Assembly (NCBI GenBank): GCA_001485605.1
Contig: FAON01000003.1
Coordinates: forward strand, 1-64,000
Direction: 5' to 3'
Length of the DNA stretch: 64,000 nucleotides
Source of the DNA: Candidatus Kryptobacter tengchongensis
Lineage (GTDB): Bacteria; Bacteroidota; Ignavibacteria; Kryptoniales; Kryptoniaceae
The notes under the pieces were generated by a model, which saw only the letters and a list, made by a program, of their open reading frames with translations, did no database searches and was not told the DNA's origin. The first letter of the stretch is position 1; each line of letters starts with the position of its first letter. The position numbers were made by a program, and so were the translations under genes. Shown piece after piece: positions 30,483 to 40,100 of the stretch.

Positions 30483-31343
30483 ATGGTGAAAGGTGAGAAA
30501 ATACTTGAAGGAAAAGTCATAATAGTCACAGGAGGCGGAGGCGGAATAGGTTCTGAGGTGTGCTATCATCTGGCACTTTCTGGAGCGAAAGTTGTTGTAA
30601 ATGATACCGGAGCAGATCCAGAAGGAGAAGGAAAAAATCCATTAGTAGCAGATTTGGTTGTAGAAAAAATAAGAGGTATTGGAGGGGAAGCAGTAGCTAG
30701 CTATGATACAATAACTACCGAGCAGGGAGCTCGTAATATAGTCAAAACAGCCATAGATAACTTTGGAAGATTAGACGGCCTTGTGAATTGTGCTGGAAAT
30801 GTGAAAGATAATTTCACTCTTGATATGTCTCTTGAAGATTTCAAAAAAGTTATAGAAGTTAATCTTATCGGAGCATTCATAATAGGTAAAGAGTGTATAA
30901 AAATTATGGTAGGAAGAGGTGAAGGTGGTAGTATTATCAATATGACTTCCGTTGCAGGAATATTGGGAAACTGGGGGCAGAGCAATTTTTCAGCTGCAAA
31001 AGCTGGTCTTATTGGACTTACAAAAACCTGGGCGATTGAATTCGCAAAATTCGGCATAAGGGCTAACCTCATAGCTCCAACAGTTAGAACCAGAATAACA
31101 AAAAACCTACCTATCTTTACAGAAAATGCAGATATGCTTCATCCAAGACATGTTGCACCAGTTGCTGCCTTCCTTCTATCTGACCTTTCCAGAGAAATAA
31201 ATGGAACTATGATTGTCGTTTATGGCACAAAGCTATTCACATATCACATTGTAGCAAATGAAGGAGTTCATAAAAAAACCGGATCAGATTGGACACCTCA
31301 AGAAATCAAAGAAAAGGTAAAAGGTATCTTTGACCTGCTTTGA
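30483..31343 (+). CDS. SDR-family (hydroxyacyl-CoA dehydrogenase-like) protein with Phe in the catalytic Tyr position
   Basis: A 286-residue Rossmann protein. VTGGGGGIGSEVCYHLA is the cofactor-binding glycine motif, VNDTGADPEGEG resembles MFE-2-type 3-hydroxyacyl-CoA dehydrogenases, and VNCAGN and VNLIGAF are the usual SDR motifs. The catalytic S-x12-Y-x3-K site reads TSVAGILGNWGQSNFSAAKAG: Ser and Lys are in register but the Tyr is Phe (codon TTT). A classical SDR would be inactive with this change, so it may be a binding protein, a structural partner or an enzyme with altered chemistry. The C-terminus (MIVVYGTKLF) is also unlike standard members. Confidence 0.82.
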   Translation: MVKGEKILEGKVIIVTGGGGGIGSEVCYHLALSGAKVVVNDTGADPEGEGKNPLVADLVVEKIRGIGGEAVASYDTITTEQGARNIVKTAIDNFGRLDGLVNCAGNVKDNFTLDMSLEDFKKVIEVNLIGAFIIGKECIKIMVGRGEGGSIINMTSVAGILGNWGQSNFSAAKAGLIGLTKTWAIEFAKFGIRANLIAPTVRTRITKNLPIFTENADMLHPRHVAPVAAFLLSDLSREINGTMIVVYGTKLFTYHIVANEGVHKKTGSDWTPQEIKEKVKGIFDLL

Positions 31344-31442
31344 TCAAGATCCTAATCACAGAAAAAATAATTCAAAAAGTCAAAAAAAGTAAACAAAATA
31401 AACAAAAAATGACTATACTTTGAAAACAAGGAGGCAAAAATT

Positions 31443-33410
31443 ATGAGTCCCAAAGGAATAAACAAAAAAATAAAAATAGGATTAACCCCGCTTTCGGCAA
31501 TAATAATACTTTTCACCCTATCTACATGCGGAAAAAGCGAAGAAGACAAAAAAACTACCACACAGTACTCACCCGAACTCCAGCAAGCAATTGATATACT
31601 TGACAAGATTGACCCACAAACAGATACACTTGTGGAAATAATACAGTCATATAAAGATGCAAAAAAAGCCTTATCTAAAAAAGTATCCCAGCAAGGAGCA
31701 ACTCCAGAAGAAAAATATGTGTATTTCCTTTCCGATTCTTTTTTGCTTTTCCATCAACTTATAAAATTCCTAAACACCCTTGCTGGAATAATAATCAGCG
31801 GGAAATTTGACCAAAACAGCATATTAAAAATCCTTGAAGATCTCCCACAATCACCCAAGATAGAGCAAACAAAAATCTCCACACTACAACAAGAAGATTA
31901 CAAACTTCCCTATGGTTGTAGTGGAATTTCAGGTTTTGCTCAAACTCTATGTAATGCTATTGACGGAATTCTACTCCAGAGATTGGAAAACGGTATAAAG
32001 CTTTTAAGAGAAATACAAACTGAAATAGAAAGTAGTGGAAAAGATTTCAGAATAAATATCAAATCTCTTCCAGTAAAGATACAACTTGTTGTATTAAACT
32101 ACACCATAGATTTTGGAGGAGAACATGATCTTGGAACAGTTTATTTCTTTGAATCTGGTCTAAACTTGATTGATTCATTATTCAGAACTCTCTTTTCAGT
32201 AAATATAGACTTACTTGGTGGAATAGAAAAGATCCCAAACTATGTCAGTAGTGTTTCAATTACAGACGATATAATTCTTCATGGAGGAAGAATCCTTACC
32301 TTCTTATTTGAAAAAAATACAAATGCTTTCAGTGTAGCTTCAATTTTAGAAGTAAAAAGATCCAGATCTCAACTTCTTTCATCTATAGAAAAATCGCAAA
32401 AGTTTCTTGGATATGTTAAAGAGAAAAATGTTGATTCTGAAACAGCAATAATATACTATAATTCAGAGGAAAGAGAATACCATCTGAGGTACAAATTTAA
32501 TGGCGAACTAAAAGAGCCTTCTATACTCAAAGAAAATGATGTAGAAAATTTTGTAAAATCAATCCAGAAAGTAAAATCAAATATTGAAAGTGGTCAAACA
32601 ATTATTTCTACAAATGATCTTGTGATAATAGCTGCAACATCTCTTGTGGCGGCTGTAAAAAGCGGACTTCTCGATCCTGTTATAGAAATAGCTATAAGCT
32701 TATTAGGAGGAGAACAAGCTAAGTTAGTGAGAAATGTTCTTGATTCACAGCTTTTTACCCCAGGAACAGTAGCTGGAATTATTTCCGGAGTTCTTGGAGA
32801 TATATTTTACTTTGATCTGGGAACCATGTTCAAAAATCTCTCTGAAGAGAGCTCTCCAGGGAGTGGTAATACGAAAACCAAATACAGAGAATGGTTTCCA
32901 GCATGGACAACAAATCAAGCAGATTTCAAAAACAACTTCATTATAGAATGGGATTGTGGTGCTAAACTATATGATGATTCTATAACTCAGTACAAGGATG
33001 GGAGAAAAGAACTCTTTGGATTGAGCTGCACACAGCCAGCTGATCAAGATATAAAACACTTTGAAAATGTTATAACATTATCTTCAATCAAACAAGAAGG
33101 AGTCCAAGGATGGACTGACTATAACTGGTTCCTTAACAACGATGGAACAAAATCCACTTTCCCATATATCTTATTTCAAGATCCTTCATTTGGCGGGTTA
33201 GTTCTTATAAAAGGTTCCAAGTTAGATAGCTCCTCAAAGCAGTTTTTACAGAGCTGTGGTGCTGATACATCCGAAACACCAAAATCATATTTTTCCGAAA
33301 GAGAAAAAGGTAACTGCGCCCTCAACACTGCCTTGCAATCTGTAATAGGGAACTTAATAAAAAACCTGAGTAGTAGCCCAAGGTATTTAGTGAATTTAAA
33401 CCATCATTAA
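31443..33410 (+). CDS. Large lipoprotein, paralogue of the 15.9 kb lipoprotein
   Basis: A 655-residue predicted lipoprotein. AAGGAGG (31428-31434) sits 8 bases before the ATG. The signal peptide ends TLSTCGKSEEDK (Cys about residue 29). Sequence and layout parallel the 660-residue lipoprotein at 15923-17905: hydrophobic helical core, a WFPAWTTN...FIIEWDC block at about 485-515, and an FPYILFQDPSFGGLVLIKG block near 575-595. An N-terminal helical segment with a weak TPR flavour precedes these. I know no characterised homologue. Its separate promoter (TATACT near 31414) suggests independent expression. Confidence 0.75.
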   Translation: MSPKGINKKIKIGLTPLSAIIILFTLSTCGKSEEDKKTTTQYSPELQQAIDILDKIDPQTDTLVEIIQSYKDAKKALSKKVSQQGATPEEKYVYFLSDSFLLFHQLIKFLNTLAGIIISGKFDQNSILKILEDLPQSPKIEQTKISTLQQEDYKLPYGCSGISGFAQTLCNAIDGILLQRLENGIKLLREIQTEIESSGKDFRINIKSLPVKIQLVVLNYTIDFGGEHDLGTVYFFESGLNLIDSLFRTLFSVNIDLLGGIEKIPNYVSSVSITDDIILHGGRILTFLFEKNTNAFSVASILEVKRSRSQLLSSIEKSQKFLGYVKEKNVDSETAIIYYNSEEREYHLRYKFNGELKEPSILKENDVENFVKSIQKVKSNIESGQTIISTNDLVIIAATSLVAAVKSGLLDPVIEIAISLLGGEQAKLVRNVLDSQLFTPGTVAGIISGVLGDIFYFDLGTMFKNLSEESSPGSGNTKTKYREWFPAWTTNQADFKNNFIIEWDCGAKLYDDSITQYKDGRKELFGLSCTQPADQDIKHFENVITLSSIKQEGVQGWTDYNWFLNNDGTKSTFPYILFQDPSFGGLVLIKGSKLDSSSKQFLQSCGADTSETPKSYFSEREKGNCALNTALQSVIGNLIKNLSSSPRYLVNLNHH

Positions 33411-33683
33411 TTTATACTCTGTCACAAAACTTGATTTATTGTATAAAATTCTTACCTAATCATACCCCATTGCAACTACGCTCCCGCTTAAAACCTATTC
33501 TTCCTGTAAGAATCTTTACTAAAAGTTAAAAGAAAATTGAGAGAAGTTTAATTAAAATACAGTATTCGAATCTCTTATAAGAAAAATACCATAACACAAA
33601 TATGAAAAAATCAATTTTTCTTTCATGTAATGCACTATGATAGATGATTTCTTAATCAAAGGTGAAATATTTTAGATCCATAT
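33411..33683. other. Intergenic, nothing recognised
   Basis: About 270 AT-rich bases between two convergent genes; no gene or strong hairpin was seen. Confidence 0.4.
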
Positions 33684-34007
33684 TTATTCTCCTTCCTTCA
33701 GCGTGACATCATCCCACCACTTTGCATACTTTTCGGAACTCTTACTTATTTTAAAACCGATGATTTCTGGAACAGTATATGGGTGAATTTTTTCTACTTC
33801 CTGCTTGAGTTTATCAAAGAGATACTCTTTTGTTTTTACAACTAAAAGGAGTTCTGGATCATCTTGAACTTTTCCTTCCCAAAAATATATAGACCTAACG
33901 CCCTTTATAATATTCACACATGCAGCCAATTTGTTCTCAACAAGCGTTCTTGCTATCTTGACGCCGCTTTCCTCATCTGGAACAGTTATGAAGACTACAA
34001 ATTGCAT
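33684..34007 (-). CDS. cutA: CutA1 family divalent-cation tolerance protein
   Basis: A 107-residue CutA1 protein, a small trimeric ferredoxin-like fold. Marks are FITVPDEESGVKIARTLVENKLAACVNII, SIYFWEGKVQDDPELLLVVKTK and HPYTVPEIIGFKI. Copper tolerance was the original genetic link; the general role is unclear and may be structural or signalling. It lies 56 bases after the penicillin-acylase-like gene on the same strand. Confidence 0.93.
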   Translation of the reverse strand: MQFVVFITVPDEESGVKIARTLVENKLAACVNIIKGVRSIYFWEGKVQDDPELLLVVKTKEYLFDKLKQEVEKIHPYTVPEIIGFKISKSSEKYAKWWDDVTLKEGE

Positions 34008-34063
34008 ATCAAGAAAACAAAAATTATAAACATAAAGAGAAAATTACAATATTACAGAAAAAA

Positions 34064-37057
34064 TCAAGGTCTGAATATAAGGTATTGTCTTCTTCCGGTG
34101 CAAACAGGAGAAACCCAGTAGTCTCCAGAGATAAGTTTTTCAAAATCTGTTTCAAGCTTTGAGAAAATAGAAAGCATTCTCTCTTTTTCTGTTAGTTCCT
34201 TTACACCTAGCTTTTCTTTGAGTTTTTGCTCTATGTTTTTCGGAAGCGCACAATAACCATCAGTAACACCTTCAAGCCACTCTTTAGAACACGCCCAAGA
34301 TTCAACCATAAGTGCAAAATATTCATCAGATGGATCATCTGAAGCTCCGCCTGGAATAGAATACCATAGTTCTGTCCCTGTTGGCTTGAGAACACAAAAG
34401 TAATGCAAGCTTTGCCCATCTCCTTCGTGTTCCCATGATATATAATCTTTATCTGGATCAGGTTCAGCAAATTTTATATACCATTGGGTCACAGATCTGG
34501 TAAAAATGTTTCCTCCTCCCGCCTCTACAAGTTTAACAGGAGAAAAATCCATAAGATCAAAGTTAGCAGCATAAAAAATAGAAGTTCCCATACTTCTTGG
34601 AAAATATTTTCTACCATTATACTTTGGTTCAAATTTTTCAGATCCAGGGAATTCATACATATACTTGAGTCTGATACCTGCAAAATCTCCTAAAACACAA
34701 TTTTCAGGTCTTCCTTCTTTACATATATCTTTATATTCAACGCAATTCCCGTTATCGTCTCTTTCCTTACATATTCTAGCATTCTTGGATATGAAATCAG
34801 CAACAGAAGATAGAGCTTCTAAAAACTCATTCCTCGGGCATAGGTCATTTCCTAAAAAGTATGTTCTGATATCATCCGGTGAAGGAGTTATAAAACATAC
34901 ATCAGGTGTTTCAAGCATAGGAAGAAGTATCCTCATTGAAACCTCATAATTCATAAAAACTCTAAAGGCAAATTTAGTGAGTGCTGGAAGACCAACCTGA
35001 TAGAATATATCAACTCTACCCGGATCAGACGGGAAAATCTTTTTCAGAACACTCAGGAGAATTCCAGGAAATTCTTTCGTCAGGAAATTATTCCAGACCA
35101 TCTTTGCAACAGACATATGGAGTATAGACTCAAAATAAAGTGTTTCCTTTGAATTTGTAGATTCTATATAATCTTTCCAATTTTCAAGAGCTTCATATAT
35201 GAAAAGCATATCTGTGCTTAAATCAGGGTAGAAATTCTTCACATCGTCTTTAGATACAAACTTGAAAAAAATAGGTAAGAATCTGCGAGCTATTACTGAA
35301 CCTGTATCATTTATTATCTTTGCGACTGTCAGTTCATCTATGTAAAATTTTGATTGCTCTATGAGTTCAACTCCTCGCTTGGCACGAGTTCCGATATCAT
35401 ATGCGGGGCCAAAATAAAACCTATCATTAGATGGATCATTATCAAATGTTGTTCCTATGGGATCATTATTGGCAGTAAGGATGTATCCAGACTCTGGATT
35501 TATAGCCCGCGGTGTGAAATCATCATTCAATTCACTTTGCCAATAACCTCTTTCAGAAAGTTCAGGAAAATAAGGTTTTTCAAACGAGCGGATAGGATAA
35601 TCTGCATGCGGATAATATGCTATGTTTCCTTTTGTATCTGCGACTATAAAGTTTTGCGCGCCCGCTTGGAAAAATCTGTGAAACGATATAGCTTCAAAAA
35701 CATCTCTTGCCTTTGGATGTGAATAAAAAGCAGCAACTTCAGATGTCGGCTTGAATCCCGTCCAAACGAACAAGACAGCATAATTATCTATACTGTTTTC
35801 CGAACCACCTGCAAGATCAACATCACTTATACCATAGGCTATAACTCTTTTTATAGCACCTCTTACTTCCTTTTCAAGATTCTCGTCTCCCCCCACATTT
35901 ATTTTAAGAACATCTAACAATGCGGAAGTGAAACCTTCTTGCTCCATCTGATCATTTGGTTCAACAATAGTGCCAAGATCTGGAACAAGCAAGTATTTAA
36001 TTTTTTTCTGATCAGAATTACCAACATTCACTACATCCTCAATAACTTCCGCTTCCTTCCATGATTCACCCCATTGGACATAGTATCTTTCATTCTCTTT
36101 CTTGACTTTTGTCAGAAGAACATCGGAAACATCTGCAGCAACAACTGTCACTCCCCAGCAAACATTTTTACCGCCACCAATAATTACAATAGGTACTCCC
36201 GGAAATGTAAATCCTTTGGCTGAATAAGTTGGAGTTTCTATGTGTATTGGCAACCAAACTGCAGGAGAAGGAATAGGAAGATGAGGGTCATTTTCAACAT
36301 AGGAGTATCCAGTTTTGGTAATCCTACCAGATATAACAAAGTTGTTAGAAGCTCGTGGTATCTTAAATATATCAAAAAAACTTTCAGAAAAAGGATTAAT
36401 CCTACTCCTTGGGAAAGTATCCACAATACTAACCTTTTCAAGGGAACCAAGAGAAAATTTCCTTTCAAAATCTGTTCCAAAAAGAGCTTGAAATATTTTC
36501 AATATTCCCTCTGTGAACAAAGAAGATGAGAGTGCAAAAGCTCTGATTTTTCCCATAGCAACTACTTCCTCAGGTTTCAGCTTTTCAGGGATAACGCCAA
36601 GTAGCTGATACTGAGGTGGGATACGCGCTTTAATTCCTCCAAATTCTCTGCCAGCTATGGCATCATCTATATATCTATTAACCCCATCAATGAATATCTT
36701 TATCTTTTTGGCTATACCTGTATCCTCAAAACTGTTATAAGTTCTTCTTGAAAATTCAGCGAATCCAAGTCCTCTGACGAACTTATCGAAAGTAATTTCA
36801 TTAGGAAATATCTCGGCAACTCTACCAACGGCCATTCTTCTTGACATATCTATTTGGAAAAGTCTATAGTGAGCCTGTATCCACCCAAGGACATAAAACG
36901 CATCTTCTTCACTTTGAGCAAAAACATGAGGAGTTCCACACTCGTCTATTATAACCTGAACAGGTTCTGAAAGATGATATGGCTTGCTTCTATCAGCTTC
37001 ACTACAGGCAGAAGATAAAAACGCAAATAAGATAATAAAAATAAGAAATACAAACAT
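34064..37057 (-). CDS. Penicillin acylase-like N-terminal-nucleophile hydrolase, lipoprotein
   Basis: A 997-residue Ntn-hydrolase of the penicillin/acylhomoserine-lactone acylase family, which cleaves amide bonds of acyl compounds. The signal peptide ends in FLSSACSEADR (lipobox LSSAC). The alpha-chain region contains DECGTPHVFAQSEEDAFYVLGWIQAHYRLFQIDMSRR. The autoprocessing site is ASNNFVISGR, giving a Ser nucleophile, preceded by Ala rather than the usual Gly. Later blocks (ENDPHL, GGGKNVCWGVT, SIDNYAVLF) match the beta chain. Its length exceeds usual members (about 750-850) with an insertion of Cys-rich sequence near 760-800. It follows the beta-barrel gene by 16 bases. The substrate is unknown. 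Confidence 0.85.
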   Translation of the reverse strand: MFVFLIFIILFAFLSSACSEADRSKPYHLSEPVQVIIDECGTPHVFAQSEEDAFYVLGWIQAHYRLFQIDMSRRMAVGRVAEIFPNEITFDKFVRGLGFAEFSRRTYNSFEDTGIAKKIKIFIDGVNRYIDDAIAGREFGGIKARIPPQYQLLGVIPEKLKPEEVVAMGKIRAFALSSSLFTEGILKIFQALFGTDFERKFSLGSLEKVSIVDTFPRSRINPFSESFFDIFKIPRASNNFVISGRITKTGYSYVENDPHLPIPSPAVWLPIHIETPTYSAKGFTFPGVPIVIIGGGKNVCWGVTVVAADVSDVLLTKVKKENERYYVQWGESWKEAEVIEDVVNVGNSDQKKIKYLLVPDLGTIVEPNDQMEQEGFTSALLDVLKINVGGDENLEKEVRGAIKRVIAYGISDVDLAGGSENSIDNYAVLFVWTGFKPTSEVAAFYSHPKARDVFEAISFHRFFQAGAQNFIVADTKGNIAYYPHADYPIRSFEKPYFPELSERGYWQSELNDDFTPRAINPESGYILTANNDPIGTTFDNDPSNDRFYFGPAYDIGTRAKRGVELIEQSKFYIDELTVAKIINDTGSVIARRFLPIFFKFVSKDDVKNFYPDLSTDMLFIYEALENWKDYIESTNSKETLYFESILHMSVAKMVWNNFLTKEFPGILLSVLKKIFPSDPGRVDIFYQVGLPALTKFAFRVFMNYEVSMRILLPMLETPDVCFITPSPDDIRTYFLGNDLCPRNEFLEALSSVADFISKNARICKERDDNGNCVEYKDICKEGRPENCVLGDFAGIRLKYMYEFPGSEKFEPKYNGRKYFPRSMGTSIFYAANFDLMDFSPVKLVEAGGGNIFTRSVTQWYIKFAEPDPDKDYISWEHEGDGQSLHYFCVLKPTGTELWYSIPGGASDDPSDEYFALMVESWACSKEWLEGVTDGYCALPKNIEQKLKEKLGVKELTEKERMLSIFSKLETDFEKLISGDYWVSPVCTGRRQYLIFRP

Positions 37058-37073
37058 AAATTATCAACCTCCT

Positions 37074-38423
37074 TTAAAACTGATAAGCAATCGTTCCAAT
37101 AAGGGCAAATGGATTTGATTTCTTTACACCGACCTCTCCTGGTCTTTCGAGTTCTCTGAGTTTTTCGGTCGCAAAAAGATAACCAATTCTCAGCGAAACG
37201 AAAAGCGAGTGATTTAGTTCAGGATCTTTTTCTCTTTTTTCTTTCAGAAGATAGTTTCTCACCTCAATGTCAGGTTCAAAGCCAAGAAAACTTCCAGATT
37301 TGCTATCAATTGCTGATATAAAAGCTGGAACTATAACAAAGTTTTGAGCTTTTATGTTCAAAGAGAATTTACCATAACCAGCAGACCAAACTCTTCTTGA
37401 TTCAAGAACATTCGTAAAACCCTTTTGCCATGGCTGAGATAACTTTTTCCCACCTACAAATTGAAAGAGTATAAGAGCAGGTCTATAATTAGGGTCAAAG
37501 GTAAAACCTCTGAACTGCTTACCTCTTCTATTTGTATCAAAATCAAACTCATCATCTCCGGGTGGAGAGGCATAACCAAATTCAAGTATTGGGAAAAACA
37601 TTTCGGAAATTCTATATCCAGCTCTCACAACTCCACCAAAAGAATTTACATTCAATGTCTGATCCTTATATGGAGTAAAACTACCAAAGAGTCCGGCAAA
37701 TTCTTCAGCAAAATAAAGACTCCCGGATTCAATTTCTGAATAAACAGATATAAGAAAAGCTCTGGAGTTTGAAACATATTGAGTTCTCATAGTAGTATAA
37801 GCTCCACCCTTTATTTTCTTTGCGTCATAAAGAACAGCTAAACCAAAATCATCTGTATCTGCATCAAGTATATCTGAAGATCCTTCTTGAACAACAGCTC
37901 CTTCGACTGTTTTATTTATGAAAACAGCGGTCAGCAGATTTGAATCAGCCCCAAGAGGTTTGGTAGCAAAAAGCGCACGTGCAAATGTATCCCCAAAGTC
38001 ATCATATATTCCATCTCCTGAATTAACAGATATACCAAGCCCCCAGTGAGAAGGAACAAAACCAAGCATAAAAAGTCCAAACTTCGTAAGCCCCTGAATA
38101 TAAAGCCTTCTTATCCTCAATGGTGGGATCTCCTGACCAACAACATCATTAAAAGATATATTTTCCGCAAGAGGAGAATCTGAAGCTCCCTTCACATTAT
38201 AACCCCAAACTACATTGTCTGCCAGATCAAACCTACCGTTGAGCTTAAGATTATCTGTCCCCAGTGAAGTCTTCAACATTAGGCGTGAGTCAGCATAATT
38301 GAAAAGAGGATCTAAACCCTGCATTTCAACAAGCGAGATATTACCAAGAACTTTGCCTCGTGTTCTCAGATAGCCTTCAAGATCAAGATGAAAACCTACA
38401 AAGATTAAAACTTGTATAAACAT
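37074..38423 (-). CDS. Outer-membrane beta-barrel protein
   Basis: A 449-residue protein with a short hydrophobic N-terminus and repeated amphipathic strands rich in aromatic and Gly residues (GLFMLGFVPSHWGLGISVNSGDGIYDDFGD, FGGVVRAGYRI, ALIGTIAYQF). It ends in Phe, the C-terminal signature recognised by the Bam machinery, so it should be an outer-membrane barrel. The sequence recalls the TIGR04551 family of myxobacterial-type outer-membrane proteins, from memory only. Immediately followed by the penicillin-acylase-like lipoprotein gene, with which it probably forms an envelope operon. Confidence 0.75.
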   Translation of the reverse strand: MFIQVLIFVGFHLDLEGYLRTRGKVLGNISLVEMQGLDPLFNYADSRLMLKTSLGTDNLKLNGRFDLADNVVWGYNVKGASDSPLAENISFNDVVGQEIPPLRIRRLYIQGLTKFGLFMLGFVPSHWGLGISVNSGDGIYDDFGDTFARALFATKPLGADSNLLTAVFINKTVEGAVVQEGSSDILDADTDDFGLAVLYDAKKIKGGAYTTMRTQYVSNSRAFLISVYSEIESGSLYFAEEFAGLFGSFTPYKDQTLNVNSFGGVVRAGYRISEMFFPILEFGYASPPGDDEFDFDTNRRGKQFRGFTFDPNYRPALILFQFVGGKKLSQPWQKGFTNVLESRRVWSAGYGKFSLNIKAQNFVIVPAFISAIDSKSGSFLGFEPDIEVRNYLLKEKREKDPELNHSLFVSLRIGYLFATEKLRELERPGEVGVKKSNPFALIGTIAYQF

Positions 38424-38501
38424 AATACAGAAAATCTTAAAAAATTTTTATGGAATTATATGGGAATTTATAAATTTTTATATATTTCAAACATACACAA
38501 G

Positions 38502-38612
38502 ATGATGAGAAAAAACACCAAAGATAATAATCATTACGACATTCCAGATGAAATAAAATTGAAAACGGATAATTCAAAAGAGACAAAGAAGAAGGATGCT
38601 CATTTACTTTAA
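38502..38612 (+). CDS. Possible 36-residue basic protein
   Basis: An ATG at 38502 (a second at 38505) opens MMRKNTKDNNHYDIPDEI and runs to a stop overlapping the end of the methyltransferase gene by four bases. It is hydrophilic and Lys-rich. A TATATT lies about 20 bases upstream. There is no ribosome site and no recognised homologue, so it may be chance. Confidence 0.22.
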   Translation: MMRKNTKDNNHYDIPDEIKLKTDNSKETKKKDAHLL

Positions 38613-39328
38613 TTTATATCACCAAATTTTCTTGCCACAATAAGGTTAACTATTCCAAAACTTATATCCTCTATTTTCTCTATTTCAAAACCTTTACTCT
38701 CAATTATCTTACGGATATCATCTTTTGTGTAAAAATTCAAAATAGTTTTACTCATATACTCATAGGATTTTCTATCTCCGGTTAGAATTCCTGCCAAAAA
38801 AGGTATCACCTTCATAAGATAGAACTTGTAGAGAGAGTAAAGAATCTTATTCATTTGTGGTTTTAGTGTATCAAGTATGATAAACCTTCCCCCGGGTTTG
38901 ATAACTCTCATCATATCGTTCAAAGCCTTTAGTCTATCCTCAAAATTTCTCAGAGAGAATGACGTGGATACGGTATCAAATACCTCATCTTTGAACGGCA
39001 AATTTTCTGCATCTGATACAACAAAGGAAACATCTTTACAAAAATGCTTATTTTTCCTTCCCCACTTTATCATCTTTTCACTTATATCTGTGGCTAAAAC
39101 TTTTTTAGTTCTACTGGAGCAGGACAATCTTGAAGATAGCTCACCAGTTCCACAAGCAACATCAAGAGTTAGCCCATAAGCATACTCCACAGCTTTGTTT
39201 CTCCATCCCCCATCAAGTCCCAAAGACATAACTTTGTTCACAATTTCGTAAAAAGAAGCTATGGAATTGAAAAGAGACCTCACTTTTTTCTTATCTAAAA
39301 AAGGATTCTTCGATAAACTGTCAGACAT
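38609..39328 (-). CDS. ubiE: UbiE/MenG-type quinone methyltransferase
   Basis: A 239-residue class I SAM methyltransferase that would methylate demethylmenaquinone (or a ubiquinone precursor). Signature parts are FNSIASFYEIVNKVMSLGLDGGWR, the SAM-binding LDVACGTGELSSRL, SFSLRNFEDRLKALNDMMRVIKPGGRFIILD and the C-terminal KILNFYTKDDIRKIIESKGFE. A SAM-binding Asp is present. Menaquinone is the likelier quinone in such a lineage, but the sequence does not settle it. The gene stands alone. Confidence 0.9.
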   Translation of the reverse strand: MSDSLSKNPFLDKKKVRSLFNSIASFYEIVNKVMSLGLDGGWRNKAVEYAYGLTLDVACGTGELSSRLSCSSRTKKVLATDISEKMIKWGRKNKHFCKDVSFVVSDAENLPFKDEVFDTVSTSFSLRNFEDRLKALNDMMRVIKPGGRFIILDTLKPQMNKILYSLYKFYLMKVIPFLAGILTGDRKSYEYMSKTILNFYTKDDIRKIIESKGFEIEKIEDISFGIVNLIVARKFGDIN

Positions 39329-40100
39329 TCCTACGGTATTGAGTTTAATTATATAAACCTATTAAATACAGTTTCGAATGTTTCAAAAAAATTTAGAAAA
39401 CAACCGCAGAGAGCGAAAAACATCATATATTTATGGATTCATTAATAAAGGAGATTGAATAAGGGTAAGATCATAGGGATTTAAGAAATATACGAACACC
39501 ATAAGAGCTACTTGGATCAAAGAATAATATAAATCATCTTTTTGAATACGCAAAAAATCTAAGATGTTTAAGAATACTAGAATAATATAGCTATAGCTTT
39601 CTACTTTTTCTGGACTATCATCTTGCTGCCAAATAGCTTAGGAATCAATTACTTTTATATTAGGTTCTGAGTTCTCCATAATTATGTTTAGTTGCCAGAC
39701 AAAGCAGAATCAACTGAATTTAAAAAGTTAATTGGAGATTTTGTTTTACCTATTTGTGGAATGAGTTATGAAACTCTCAACAGAAAAAATCATGGGAAAC
39801 ACTTAAGATTTTCATATAAAGTCAGATCTGTAAGATACCCTAGAGAGAATTGGGAACTCTGCACTTTCTAGTGTAATCCATAATATTTATGGAATAAAAT
39901 GGTAATCACCTAGTATTAATTAATAACGTCGCAAATCTTTTGAATTAAATTAGGATTACATATCTATTGAAAGCTCATTCCATAAATCACAATTTTGATT
40001 CCGTTCCTTTACTTTGAGTTTTGCAATATTCTGAAGTTCCTCTACGCCTTATGTCTTGTTTATAGCCCTCCTTATCTGCTTAAGCATCTGTATATCTCTT
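39329..40100. other. Long non-coding stretch
   Basis: About 770 bases with no credible gene on either strand. The only longer open frames lie over the nuclease relic to the right. Composition is AT-rich with no clear repeat. It probably belongs to the same eroded region as the pseudogene. Confidence 0.4.
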
